Assembly: GCA_016290595.1 (NCBI GenBank)
Contig: JAEEUR010000009.1
Location: forward strand, 1-43,373
Source of the DNA: Lachnospiraceae bacterium
Lineage (GTDB): Bacteria; Bacillota; Clostridia; Lachnospirales; Lachnospiraceae
Direction of reading: 5' to 3'
Length of the DNA stretch: 43,373 nucleotides
Shown one piece after another: positions 7,790-17,069 of this stretch (position 1 is its first letter; each line of letters begins with the position of its first letter). The notes beneath the pieces were generated by a model. The model searched no databases. It had not been told where the DNA came from and saw only the letters and a program-made list of their open reading frames with translations. The position numbers and the translations under genes are program-made.

Positions 7790-9621
7790 AGATAAAGCAC
7801 TGCTCCGTTTACCGCTTCGGCAAGCTGAAGGATAAAGATCTGGAATTCAAAGACGGGATCACCCTGATCCAGGGCCCCAACGAGAGCGGAAAGACGACGC
7901 TTCACACAGCGATCGCCGCCCTGCTCTTCGGCGTGGAAAGAAACCGGGGCCGGGCCGCCGCAAACGATACGTACAAGGCCAATCTGCCCTGGACCGAGCC
8001 CGAGCTCTACGGCGGCTCCATCGACTGGGAGCGCGGCGGCAGCCGCATCCACGCGGTGCGGGATCTGGCCAAGACGCCGCCCCGTTCCTTCCTGAGCGAA
8101 ACGAAGGACGGCCGCACGCGTGACATTAAAGAAAACGAGCAGCCTCTGCCCGATTCGCTGACGCCCTATCTGTTCTACAACACGCTCTCGTTCAGGCAGA
8201 TGGGCTCCGGCCTGGAGAGCGGCATGGCGGACGAACTCAGAAGCCATATCATCAACCTGCAGGGCAGCGGCAACGAATCCATGGACGTCGCGGCCGCGCT
8301 GGCGGACTTAAAGGCCCGGCGGCGGGAGCTGCAGAAGGGCCTGCGCGAAGAGGCGGAGGCCGAAAACACCGCGTTGGACCAGGAGCTGCGGGAGCTGGAG
8401 CGTGCGGGCTTCCAGACCCTGCCTGACGGCTGGAGCGAGGCCGGCGACGCCCTGCGTCGCCAGGACGCGCTGGCGCAGAAGATGACCGCCGAACGCGACC
8501 AGCTGACGCAGGACATCGCGCGGAAGAAAAAGATCCTCTCCGAGCTGAAGATACAGGACCGGGAGGTCCTGGAGGAGGACTGCGAAAAAGCCGCCGTCCT
8601 GACCGAACAGCTGAAGGTCTACGAAGCGGATTACGAGCCGGACATGCCCGCCCCGGGCCTGGTCCGGGCGCTGTCCTACCTGACGCTGCCCTTTATGCTC
8701 CTCTTTTTCTGGCAGATCTTAAACGGCCTGCAGTACCGGCAGTATCTGCGCTGCGCCATCGGCGTCGTCGGGCTCTTCGTCACCATGCTGATCTCGACCC
8801 GCTACGCCCGCCGCTCGGACGCGCTGGACGCCCAGAAGCAGAACAAAGAGCTGCTGATCCGGATGCTGGCCGTTTACGTCCCGGACCATGAAGCGCAGGG
8901 AACGGCAAAGGAAGCCGAAGAGCTGGCCGCCTATCTGGAGCGGATCAAGGGGCTGTACGGGGAGATCGAGCAGCAGGAAGCCGCCCGGGAAGCCGGAACA
9001 GCCGATCTCGTGGAGGTCTTAAGCCGCCGCGAGGCCTTGAGCCGCCGCATGGAAAAGGAGCTTTCCGTCAAGGTCCGCCGCGAACAGTGGGAAGCCCGCG
9101 TCCGGGCCGCACTGGACCGCAAGGAACAGCTGAAGCCCGTTCTGAAGGAGAACGCCCGCCTGAAGGAAGAACTCGCCGCGCTGGATCTGGCCCGGAGCAC
9201 GCTTTCTTCGCTGGCGACCGGCGTCTACAGCGATTTCGGCGCGCCGCTGACGGCGGAGGCTTCCGGCATCTTCAGCCAGATCACCGGCGGGCACTACGAC
9301 GGCGTGCGCATCAGCGACAAGCTGGAGATCTTCGCCGTGCAGCAGGGCCGTCTGGTCGCGCCCGGCGCCCTGTCCGGCGGCACCATGCAGCAGCTCTACT
9401 TTGCCTTCCGCATGGCCATCATCCGCCTGCTCTGGCCGGACGAGCCCATGCCGCTCTTCTTCGACGACGCGTTCGCGTACTACGATAAGGACCGCCTGGC
9501 CGCTTTGCTGAAGTGGCTGCATGAGAATTATAAGGGACAGATCTTCCTCTTCACCTGCCAGAACCGCGAAGGGGAGCTGCTGGAGGAAGCCGGCATCCCG
9601 TTTGAAAAGATAGACCTGTAA
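7786..9621 (+). CDS. Membrane-anchored SbcC/RecN-like ATPase (YhaN-like)
   Basis: This 611-residue SMC-like ATPase partners the nuclease encoded just before it. The N-terminal half has the Walker A GPNESGKTT at residues 30-38, the C-terminal part the ABC signature LSGGTMQQLYFAFR and a Walker B LFFDDAFAYYD, with coiled coil between (about residues 165-290 and 360-520). In the middle, where Rad50 has its zinc hook, there are instead two hydrophobic segments, about residues 297-313 and 331-348, forming a membrane hairpin, as in Bacillus YhaN. The ATG at 7786 overlaps the nuclease stop by 4 bases. No CxxC hook is present. A role in processing DNA ends near the membrane is inference from the family. 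Confidence 0.87.
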   Translation: MKIKHCSVYRFGKLKDKDLEFKDGITLIQGPNESGKTTLHTAIAALLFGVERNRGRAAANDTYKANLPWTEPELYGGSIDWERGGSRIHAVRDLAKTPPRSFLSETKDGRTRDIKENEQPLPDSLTPYLFYNTLSFRQMGSGLESGMADELRSHIINLQGSGNESMDVAAALADLKARRRELQKGLREEAEAENTALDQELRELERAGFQTLPDGWSEAGDALRRQDALAQKMTAERDQLTQDIARKKKILSELKIQDREVLEEDCEKAAVLTEQLKVYEADYEPDMPAPGLVRALSYLTLPFMLLFFWQILNGLQYRQYLRCAIGVVGLFVTMLISTRYARRSDALDAQKQNKELLIRMLAVYVPDHEAQGTAKEAEELAAYLERIKGLYGEIEQQEAAREAGTADLVEVLSRREALSRRMEKELSVKVRREQWEARVRAALDRKEQLKPVLKENARLKEELAALDLARSTLSSLATGVYSDFGAPLTAEASGIFSQITGGHYDGVRISDKLEIFAVQQGRLVAPGALSGGTMQQLYFAFRMAIIRLLWPDEPMPLFFDDAFAYYDKDRLAALLKWLHENYKGQIFLFTCQNREGELLEEAGIPFEKIDL

Positions 9622-9667
9622 GAAATGACCTTGCCCTCCGCACCGGCGGGGAGGCGAAAGAAGGCAT

Positions 9668-12109
9668 ATGAACGAAAAAGTCTTAAAAACCCTGGAATAC
9701 GACAAGATCCTGACGCAGCTGGAGGCGCTGGCCGTTTCCGACGGCGCCAAGAAGTGCTGCCGGGAACTCAGGCCCATGACGAAGACCGAGGATATCGTCC
9801 GGGCGCAGAAGGAGACCTCCGACGCGGAGGCCCGCCTGATCGCCCACGGCGCGCCGGGCTTTACCGGCATCCACGATATCCGCGCCTCCGTGAAGAGAGC
9901 CGAATCCGGCTCGTCCCTAAGCATCATCGAACTGCTGCGGGTGCAGCAGCTGCTTGCCATGGCCTCCAAGGCCAAGATCTACGGCCGGGAGGACTCCCGC
10001 GAGGTGCCGGACAGCCTTTCCGAGCGCTTCAACGGTCTCGCGCCGGTGACGCCGCTGAGGCAGCTGCTGGAAGCGGACATTTTAAGCGAGGAAGAGATCG
10101 CCGACAACGCCTCGCCGGGCCTCGCCCGGGTCAGGCGGCAGCTGCGGACCATCTCCGACCGCATCCACACCGAGCTGAACAGCCTGCTTATCAAGAACCG
10201 CTCCTATCTGCAGGACGCGGTCATCACCATGCGGGACGGCAGATACTGCCTGCCCGTCAAGACCGAAAACAAGGGGCAGGTCTCCGGCATCGTACACGAT
10301 CAGTCCGGCTCGGGCAAGGCGGTCTTCATCGAACCGCTCTCCGTGGTCAAGCTGAACAACGAATGGCGCGAACTGGAGATCCAGGAGCAGAAGGAGATCG
10401 AGCAGATCCTGGCCGAGCTTTCCACCCGCGTGGTGGAGCATTCCGGCGAGGTCACGGCGGACTATAAGCTCCTGACCGAGCTGGACTTCATCTTCGCGCG
10501 CGCCAGGCTCTCCCGCTCCTACAAGGGCGTGGAGCCGGTGTATCCAGAGGCCGCGAACGTAGTCCTCCGGCCTGCGGGCGAAAAGACCTTCGACTACGGC
10601 GGCTTCGAAGAGGATGAAACGAACGACTATCCGCGCGTCATCGACCTGAAGAAGGCGCGGCATCCGCTGCTGGATCCCGCGAAGGTGGTGCCGATCGACC
10701 TAAGGCTCGGCGACGGCTTCGATCTGCTGATCGTCACCGGCCCGAACACCGGCGGCAAGACCGTTTCTTTAAAAACCACCGGCCTGCTCTGCCTGATGGG
10801 ACAGAGCGGCCTGCACATCCCGGCGGCCGTCAACTCGCGCCTGTGCATCTTCCGCGAGATCTACGCGGACATCGGCGACGAGCAGAGCATTGAGCAGAGC
10901 CTGTCCACCTTCTCCTCGCATATGACGAATATCGTGAAGATCATGGCGGCCGCCGATGAAAAGTCCCTGGTCCTTCTGGACGAGCTGGGCGCCGGCACCG
11001 ATCCCGTGGAAGGCGCAGCCCTGGCCATGGCGATCCTAAGCCGCCTGCACGCGCGCGGCATCCGCACCATGGCGACCACGCACTACAGCGAGCTCAAGGT
11101 CTACGCTCTTTCCACGGAAGGCGTGGAAAACGCCTCCTGCGAGTTCGACGTGGAGACCCTGCGCCCCACCTACCGGCTGCTCATCGGCATCCCCGGCAAG
11201 AGCAACGCCTTCGCCATCTCCCGCAAGCTGGGCCTGGACGACGATATCATCGCCGAAGCGGGCGGCTACATCGACACGAACGAGGAAGCTTTCGAGGACG
11301 TGATCGCGGATCTGGACCGCCAGCGGAAGGAAATGGAGAAGACGAAAGAGGAGGTCCGGCGCCTGCAGCAGGAAGCCGAGGACCTTCAGAAGGGCGCCAA
11401 ACGCCTGCAGAAGGATCTGGAAGCCAAGAAGGCCGCCCTCCTGCACGACGCGAAAGAGGAAGCGCGGCAGATCCTGCTCGACGCCAAAGAGGCCGCCGAC
11501 AAGGCCATCCGCGACATGCACAAGAAGGGCGAGAAGGTCAGCCGCGAAATGGAGGAGGCCCGCACGAGCCTGCGGCTGGCGCTTGAAAAGATGAACGACT
11601 CCGACCGTTCCGACGAGCCCCGCCGCGTCACGGTCACGGAAAAGAAGCTCCGGCTGGGCGATCTGGTCTTCGTCCACTCGATGGGCTTAAAGGGCACCGT
11701 CGCCTCCCTGCCGGACGCTAAGGGAAAGCTTTCCGTCCAGATGGGGATCCTGCGCAGCGAGGTGGACGCCTCCGACGTGGAGCTGGTCCCGGAAGAGACC
11801 GCGACGCTGGAGGGAAAACGCACCCGGACCTCCGTCTCCGGCTATTCCAAAGGTCTGACCATCTCACCCGAGATCAATCTGATCGGCTTAAGGACGGACG
11901 AAGCCATCCAGCAGCTGGACAAATACATCGACGACGCGTATCTGGCGCGTCTGGAGAAGGTCCGCATCATCCACGGACGGGGCACCGGCGCCTTAAAGAG
12001 CGCGGTCGCCTCCTTCCTGAAAAAGAATAAGCACGTCGCCTCCTACAGCGAGGCGCCGTTCAACGAAGGCGGCTACGGGGTGACCCTTGCCGAACTCAAG
12101 CAGAAATAA
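9668..12109 (+). CDS. mutS2: MutS2 family ATPase/endonuclease with Smr domain
   Basis: This 813-residue protein has the MutS2 layout: N-terminal clamp and lever regions, a MutS ATPase with Walker A GPNTGGKT at residues 358-365 and Walker B LVLLDELGAGTDP, a long coiled coil (about residues 540-640, rich in Lys/Glu), a KOW-like segment (KLRLGDLVFVHSMGLKG) and a C-terminal Smr domain with IHGRGTGAL. The family is known for suppressing recombination and, in Bacillus, for splitting or rescuing collided ribosomes. It follows the YhaN-like gene by 46 bases and precedes the response regulator by 10 bases, so all are likely co-transcribed. The ATG at 9668 has GAAGG close upstream. Confidence 0.95.
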   Translation: MNEKVLKTLEYDKILTQLEALAVSDGAKKCCRELRPMTKTEDIVRAQKETSDAEARLIAHGAPGFTGIHDIRASVKRAESGSSLSIIELLRVQQLLAMASKAKIYGREDSREVPDSLSERFNGLAPVTPLRQLLEADILSEEEIADNASPGLARVRRQLRTISDRIHTELNSLLIKNRSYLQDAVITMRDGRYCLPVKTENKGQVSGIVHDQSGSGKAVFIEPLSVVKLNNEWRELEIQEQKEIEQILAELSTRVVEHSGEVTADYKLLTELDFIFARARLSRSYKGVEPVYPEAANVVLRPAGEKTFDYGGFEEDETNDYPRVIDLKKARHPLLDPAKVVPIDLRLGDGFDLLIVTGPNTGGKTVSLKTTGLLCLMGQSGLHIPAAVNSRLCIFREIYADIGDEQSIEQSLSTFSSHMTNIVKIMAAADEKSLVLLDELGAGTDPVEGAALAMAILSRLHARGIRTMATTHYSELKVYALSTEGVENASCEFDVETLRPTYRLLIGIPGKSNAFAISRKLGLDDDIIAEAGGYIDTNEEAFEDVIADLDRQRKEMEKTKEEVRRLQQEAEDLQKGAKRLQKDLEAKKAALLHDAKEEARQILLDAKEAADKAIRDMHKKGEKVSREMEEARTSLRLALEKMNDSDRSDEPRRVTVTEKKLRLGDLVFVHSMGLKGTVASLPDAKGKLSVQMGILRSEVDASDVELVPEETATLEGKRTRTSVSGYSKGLTISPEINLIGLRTDEAIQQLDKYIDDAYLARLEKVRIIHGRGTGALKSAVASFLKKNKHVASYSEAPFNEGGYGVTLAELKQK

Positions 12110-12119
12110 GAGGTTTCCC

Positions 12120-12818
12120 ATGTCAAAACAGAAAATTCTCATTGTGGACGACGACGCCAACATCGCGGAACTGATCAGCCTGTACCTGACCCGCGAATGC
12201 TACGAGACCCGGATCGCGGGAGACGGCAACGAAGCGCTTGCCCTGTGGAAGGACTTCCAGCCGGACCTGATCCTGCTGGACATCATGCTGCCCGGCCGCG
12301 ACGGCTATCAGGTCTGCCGCGAGATCCGTCAGGAAAGCGACGTCCCGATCATGATGCTTTCCGCCAAGGGCGAGATCTTCGACAAGGTGCTGGGGCTGGA
12401 GCTCGGCGCCGACGACTATATGATCAAGCCCTTCGACAACAAGGAAATGGTCGCCCGCGTCAAGGCGATCCTGCGGCGTACCCGCCAGAAGGACCGCGAC
12501 AAGGATGCGGCCGGCCGGGAGGTCAGCCTGCCGGATCTGGTCATCAGCCTGAACAACTACACGGTGCTGTTCGAGGGCAAGCCGCTGGACATGAGCGCCA
12601 AGGAGACCGAGATCCTCTTCCTGCTGGCGTCCTCGCCCAACCAGGTCTTTACCCGCGAGCAGATCCTGGACAAGATCTGGGGCTACGACTACGTGGGCGA
12701 TTCCCGCACCGTGGACGTGTATATCAAGCGGCTGCGGCAGAAGCTCCCGGCGCATCCCCTCTGGCAGCTCTCCACGGTCTGGGGCGTCGGCTACAAGTTT
12801 GAAACGAGCAAGGTATAA
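12120..12818 (+). CDS. OmpR/PhoB-family response regulator
   Basis: This 232-residue regulator has a receiver domain with the acidic pair (Asp10-Asp12), phospho-acceptor Asp54 in LILLDIMLPGRDG, Ser81 and Lys103 (MIKPF), and a C-terminal winged helix ending VWGVGYKFE. It would be phosphorylated by the histidine kinase encoded next and bind DNA. The ATG at 12120 starts MSKQKILIVDDD; an in-frame ATG at 12087 overlaps the mutS2 end and has no better ribosome site. It is 10 bases from mutS2 and 58 bases from the kinase; that gap holds a GC-rich imperfect stem (12819-12850). Confidence 0.93.
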   Translation: MSKQKILIVDDDANIAELISLYLTRECYETRIAGDGNEALALWKDFQPDLILLDIMLPGRDGYQVCREIRQESDVPIMMLSAKGEIFDKVLGLELGADDYMIKPFDNKEMVARVKAILRRTRQKDRDKDAAGREVSLPDLVISLNNYTVLFEGKPLDMSAKETEILFLLASSPNQVFTREQILDKIWGYDYVGDSRTVDVYIKRLRQKLPAHPLWQLSTVWGVGYKFETSKV

Positions 12819-12876
12819 GCGCGCCGCCGGCCGCGGATGCGGCGCGGCGCATTAGGGAAACCGCAAGGAGGCGGCT

Positions 12877-14277
12877 TTGAAAAATCGTCTTTCCGGTAAA
12901 TTTCTGCTGGCTTATCTGGGCTTCGGGCTGGGCGTTTTCCTGCTCGTCGCCGTCTGGGGCGGGCGCCTGTTTCAGAACTCGGCCCGTCGCACGGCGGCGG
13001 AGGAGCTCTACCGCCAGGCCGTGGGAATTGCCGACGAACAAAGCGAATACTATGCCTCGAAACAGCAGCTGAATCTCGGCGAGCTGTCGCGTTTCTGCAC
13101 CCTGGCGGACCTGCGGGCCCTGATCTTAAACGACAGCAACCTGGTCGTCTACGACAGCGGCGGCCTTCTGATGGGCCGCAATATCAGCGCCTTCAACCCC
13201 GCGGAAAGCCGCTACAATTACCGGATCGGCGATTTTTACGGCAGCTTCCCCCGGGATATGGTCAGCGCCTTCGCGCCGATCGGCGCCGGCTTCCGCCATT
13301 ACGGCTACCTGGTCCTGTGCCAGAGCACCGCCGTCGCGGACGCCCGCGCGAACGACTACATGCGGCAGGCGTACCTGATCTACATCCTGATCTTCCTGCT
13401 CTCGCTCCTGATCCTGGCCCTGATCCGGCGCTGGGTGCTGCAGCCGGTACGGCGGATCACGGAGGGCGCGCGCGAGTTCGCCGCCGGAAATCTGGAGCAC
13501 CGGATCCGGCTCTCCTCCGAAGACGAGCTGGGCTATCTGGCCCGGTCCCTGAACGATCTGGCCTCCCAGCTGCAGTCCAACGACGAGGCGCAGCGGAAAT
13601 TCATCGCCAACGTCGCGCACGATTTCCGCTCTCCCTTAACCTCCATCAAAGGCTATCTGGAAGCCATGGTGGACGGGGTGATCCCGCCGGAAAACCAGGA
13701 AAAATATATGAACATCATCATCGGGGAGACCGAGCGCCTGACCAACCTGACCCAGAGCATGCTTTCCCTGAACTCCCTGGACGAGGCCCGGATGGGGCTG
13801 GAGCTGTCCCGCTTCGATATCGTGGCGCTGATCCGCTCCGTCTGCGAGACCTTCGAGGGCGTCTGCGGCAAGCGCGGCATCAGCTTCGATCTGATTTTCG
13901 GCGCCCCGCAGATCCCGGTGCGGGCGGATTACGGCCGCATCGGCCAGGCCCTGCACAACCTGATCGACAACGCCATCAAGTTTTCCTACGATGACGGCCT
14001 GATCCGGATCCGCGTGCAGGAGCTGGGCGAAAAAGCCGCCGTCTCCGTCAAGGACTTCGGGCAGGGCATCGCCAAGGAAGACCTGGGCAAGATCTGGACG
14101 CGCTTCTTCAAGGCCGACGCCTCCCGCGGGAAGGACAAGCGCGGCACGGGCCTGGGCCTTTCCATCGTGAAGGAGATCATCACCGCGCACGGCGAGACCA
14201 TCGACGTGGTCTCCACGCCCGGCAGCGGGACGGAATTCACCTTCCGCCTGCCGCTGGCCAGAAGCGGCGACGCCTGA
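12877..14277 (+). CDS. Membrane sensor histidine kinase (HAMP, HisKA, HATPase)
   Basis: This 466-residue kinase partners the response regulator encoded upstream. It starts at TTG with AAGGAGG 5 bases before it. Membrane helix 1 is about residues 9-27, an extracellular sensor of about 135 residues follows, helix 2 is about 166-183, then a HAMP linker. The phospho-acceptor is His248 in NVAHDFRSPLTS; the N box is LIDNAIKFS, G1 is VKDFGQGI and G2 is GTGLGLSIVKEI. The external domain reads like a PAS/Cache sensor but no ligand motif is recognisable. Regulated genes are unknown. Confidence 0.92.
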   Translation: MKNRLSGKFLLAYLGFGLGVFLLVAVWGGRLFQNSARRTAAEELYRQAVGIADEQSEYYASKQQLNLGELSRFCTLADLRALILNDSNLVVYDSGGLLMGRNISAFNPAESRYNYRIGDFYGSFPRDMVSAFAPIGAGFRHYGYLVLCQSTAVADARANDYMRQAYLIYILIFLLSLLILALIRRWVLQPVRRITEGAREFAAGNLEHRIRLSSEDELGYLARSLNDLASQLQSNDEAQRKFIANVAHDFRSPLTSIKGYLEAMVDGVIPPENQEKYMNIIIGETERLTNLTQSMLSLNSLDEARMGLELSRFDIVALIRSVCETFEGVCGKRGISFDLIFGAPQIPVRADYGRIGQALHNLIDNAIKFSYDDGLIRIRVQELGEKAAVSVKDFGQGIAKEDLGKIWTRFFKADASRGKDKRGTGLGLSIVKEIITAHGETIDVVSTPGSGTEFTFRLPLARSGDA

Positions 14278-14309
14278 TGCCAAACGGCAAAATCTCTCGC
14301 TGCAAAAAC

Positions 14310-14338
14310 TTGCCCCTTTCCCCGCCCGGTGCTATAAT
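14310..14338 (+). promoter_or_regulatory. Promoter with consensus extended -10 for the acyltransferase gene
   Basis: TTGCCC (14310-14315), 17 bases, TATAAT (14333-14338) with TGC just before it. Confidence 0.75.
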
Positions 14339-14373
14339 ACGCCAGTATTCTCCCCCTTTTTGCGAGGTATGCA

Positions 14374-15543
14374 ATGCAGCACAGCTTAGCGCATTACAAA
14401 CGAATCGTAAAGATCTTCCGGCCCCTCGCCGCTCTTTACCTGAAGAGCAAGTTCCGTCTGAAGAAGACGGAACTGCCCGAGCTGCCGGAGACCTTTCTTC
14501 TGATCTGCAACCACGCCACCAATTACGACGCCATTGCGATCTCCGTCCTGCTGAACCGGCCGATCTTTTACGTCGCCACGGAGCATATCTTCTCGCTCGG
14601 CTGGATCAGCCGCTTCATCGACTATATGGTCGCCCCCATCCCCCGTCCCAAGGGAGGGCAGGCGGCCGGCGCGGTCATGGAGATCCTGCGGCGCATTAAG
14701 GAAGGCGGCAGCGTGGGGCTTTTTGCCGAAGGAAACTGCAGCTGGGACGGCCTGACCGCCTCCTTCGCGCCGGCTACCGGGAAAATGGTCCGGGCCAGCG
14801 GCGCGTCCCTGGTCACCTGCCGGCTCCGGGGCGGTTACTTCGCCTACCCCCGCTGGGCCTACAGCGCCCGCAGGGGCCCCGTCTGGCTGGAGATCACCCA
14901 TATCGTCAGCCCCGAAGAGCTCAAAAAGATGAAGCCCGACCAGATTAACGCGCTGATCGCCGACGGCATCCGCGAGGACGCCTACGAAACGAGGAAGGAA
15001 AGCGGAGCGCTCTACCCCGGCAGACGCCTGGCGGAAGGCCTGGAAAACGCCCTTCTTTTCTGCCCCCGCTGTCACGGCTTCGATACCCTGCGCAGCAAAG
15101 GGAGCGGCTTTTCCTGCACCTGCGGCCTTAAGGGCTGCTACGATGAAAACGGCTTCCTGACCGCGGAGGGCACGGACTTTACCACGATCAGGGAGTGGAA
15201 CGCCTGGCAGCTTAGTTATCTGGACAGCCTGCCTCCTGCCGCCCTTCCCGTTCCCGAAGACGAAGATATGCAGCTGCTGGAGATCAGCGGCCACGAGCGC
15301 AGCCTGGCGGCCTCCGGCCGGCTCCGCATGGACGCCGGGAGCCTGAGCCTGGGCGAATTTTCCGTGCCCGTTTCCGATATCGTCTCCCTGGACGTGCGCC
15401 TGCGCGGCACCGTCTCCTTCCTGACGCGGGACGGCGGCTATTACGAGATCAAGACGCTGAAGAAAAAGGGCCGCTACCGCGGGCGGAAATACCAGCTCTT
15501 ATACCAGCGCCTGCAGAAAGAAAAAGAAGCCTCCTCCGTCTGA
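14374..15543 (+). CDS. PlsC-like lysophospholipid acyltransferase with C-terminal zinc ribbon
   Basis: This 389-residue protein has an N-terminal acyltransferase domain: the catalytic NHATNYD (His47, Asp52) and the substrate-binding GLFAEGN near residues 117-123. These mark 1-acylglycerol-phosphate acyltransferases, which add a fatty acid to glycerolipids at the inner membrane. Unusually the protein continues for about 170 residues and includes a Cys4-type ribbon (FCPRCHGF and CTCGLKGC, about residues 226-252) and a C-terminal PH-like basic region. PlsC proteins are normally about 200-250 residues. A GAGGT site precedes the ATG at 14374. Function of the extension is unknown. Confidence 0.82.
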   Translation: MQHSLAHYKRIVKIFRPLAALYLKSKFRLKKTELPELPETFLLICNHATNYDAIAISVLLNRPIFYVATEHIFSLGWISRFIDYMVAPIPRPKGGQAAGAVMEILRRIKEGGSVGLFAEGNCSWDGLTASFAPATGKMVRASGASLVTCRLRGGYFAYPRWAYSARRGPVWLEITHIVSPEELKKMKPDQINALIADGIREDAYETRKESGALYPGRRLAEGLENALLFCPRCHGFDTLRSKGSGFSCTCGLKGCYDENGFLTAEGTDFTTIREWNAWQLSYLDSLPPAALPVPEDEDMQLLEISGHERSLAASGRLRMDAGSLSLGEFSVPVSDIVSLDVRLRGTVSFLTRDGGYYEIKTLKKKGRYRGRKYQLLYQRLQKEKEASSV

Positions 15544-15582
15544 CGGGACGGGTTCAGCCATATTAATTAAAGGAGCAATTCC

Positions 15583-16986
15583 ATGACAACCGGTATCAAT
15601 TTCTGGGACGGAAGCATCTGGACCTTCGTCACCACCCTGACCATCCTGCTCATCGCCATGCTGGCGGCCGCCATCCTGCGGCACGCCTTCCCCGCGATCC
15701 GCAAGCTGATGATCCCCTCGAGCGTGCTGGGCGGCTTTCTGATCCTGCTCATCGGCTATCTTTACAACAAGCTGACCGGTCACAACCTCTTCGACCGGAG
15801 CCTGCTGGAGACGCTGACCTATCACGGCCTGGGCCTCGGCTTCGCCGCCATGAGCCTGCGTAATCTGGATCAGCAGAGCCAGGAATACAAGGGCGACTCC
15901 TTCCGCACCAGCATCAGCGTGGTCAGTTCGTACCTGATCCAGGGCGTCGCGGCGCTCCTCATCACCATCCTGCTCTCCTATCTCATGAACAGCTTCTTCG
16001 CCTCCGGCCTGCTGCTGCCCATGGGCTACGGGCAGGGACCCGGCCAGGCGTACAACTGGGGCCGCAACTATGAAAACATCTACGGCTTTACGGACGGCAC
16101 CAGCTTCGGCCTGACTGTCGCGGCCATGGGCTTCATCGCCTCCAGCATCGGCGGCATCATCTATCTGAACTCGCTGCGCCGCAAGGGCATCGTCGGGGCT
16201 TCCGCGGAATATCAGGAAGAAAAGCTGACCGCCGAGCAGATCTTCGGCAAGAACGAGATCCCCATGGCGGACTCCATCGATAAATTCACCGTCCAGCTGG
16301 CCCTGGTCTTCGGCGCCTACTCGCTGGCCTACCTCACCATGCGCGGCGTCAATTCCATCATCGAGACCGGCGCGCTGGGCAATTTCGGCACCAACACCCT
16401 GCAGCCTCTGATCTGGGGCTTCAACTTCCTCTTTGCCACCCTCTTCGGCATCCTGGTTAAGACCGTCTTCCGCCTGCTGCAGCGCAAGGGCGTCATCAAG
16501 CGCTCCTTTACGAACACCTTCATGCAGAACCGCATCGCGGGCTTCATGTTCGATATCATGGTGGTGGCCTCCATCGCGGCCATCAACCTCTCCGCCTTCA
16601 CGCACGCAGAATTCGTGGTGCCGCTGCTTTCGATCTGCATCGCCGGCGCCGTGCTGACCTACCTGTATCTGCGCGTCTTCTGCCGGCGGATCTATCCCGG
16701 CTATCAGCACGCGGCGTTCTTAAGCCTTTACGGCATGCTGACGGGCACCGCCTCCACCGGCGTCATCCTGCTGCGCGAGGTCGATCCCGGCTTCGATACG
16801 CCGGCCGCCAACAACCTGGTCTACCAGCAGGGCTGGTCCATCCTCCTTGGCGCGCCGATGCTGCTCCTGATGGGCGTCGCGCCGCAGTCTATAGGCAACG
16901 CCTTCATGACCATCGGGATCATGGTGGTCCTGTTCTTCGTCCTCAACTTCATCGCCTTCCGAAAGAAGAAGGAAAAGAAGAAGTAA
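15583..16986 (+). CDS. GltS-type sodium/glutamate symporter (ESS family)
   Basis: This 467-residue integral membrane protein has about 11 hydrophobic segments and reads as an ESS-family carrier: FPAIRKLMIPSSVLGGFLIL near the start and the second glycine-rich re-entrant region MLTGTASTGVILLREVDPGF. Family members take up glutamate with sodium. The stretch ending in a lysine-rich tail (KKKEKKK) is cytoplasmic. AAAGGAG lies 8 bases before the ATG, 39 bases after the acyltransferase stop, so they may be co-transcribed. Substrate is inferred from family only. Confidence 0.85.
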   Translation: MTTGINFWDGSIWTFVTTLTILLIAMLAAAILRHAFPAIRKLMIPSSVLGGFLILLIGYLYNKLTGHNLFDRSLLETLTYHGLGLGFAAMSLRNLDQQSQEYKGDSFRTSISVVSSYLIQGVAALLITILLSYLMNSFFASGLLLPMGYGQGPGQAYNWGRNYENIYGFTDGTSFGLTVAAMGFIASSIGGIIYLNSLRRKGIVGASAEYQEEKLTAEQIFGKNEIPMADSIDKFTVQLALVFGAYSLAYLTMRGVNSIIETGALGNFGTNTLQPLIWGFNFLFATLFGILVKTVFRLLQRKGVIKRSFTNTFMQNRIAGFMFDIMVVASIAAINLSAFTHAEFVVPLLSICIAGAVLTYLYLRVFCRRIYPGYQHAAFLSLYGMLTGTASTGVILLREVDPGFDTPAANNLVYQQGWSILLGAPMLLLMGVAPQSIGNAFMTIGIMVVLFFVLNFIAFRKKKEKKK

Positions 16987-17012
16987 AGACGGAACTGTTC
17001 GTTCCGCCGCAA

Positions 17013-17048
17013 TGCGAAGCGCCCGGCCTTCCGGCCAGGCGCTTCGCG
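17013..17048. terminator. Strong hairpin between convergent genes
   Basis: GCGAAGCGCC and GGCGCTTCGC enclose an inner GGCC-TTCC-GGCC stem. It lies between the GltS-type gene and the convergent anti-sigma-like gene and can serve both; a smaller stem CGGAAC/GTTCCG precedes it. T-runs are weak. Confidence 0.65.
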
Positions 17049-17069
17049 CATTCATTCCTATATACTGTC

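Noticed and set aside
15499-16710. 403-codon open frame opposite the GltS-type symporter.
   Set aside because: Antisense of a clear membrane-protein gene; composition is typical of a shadow frame.
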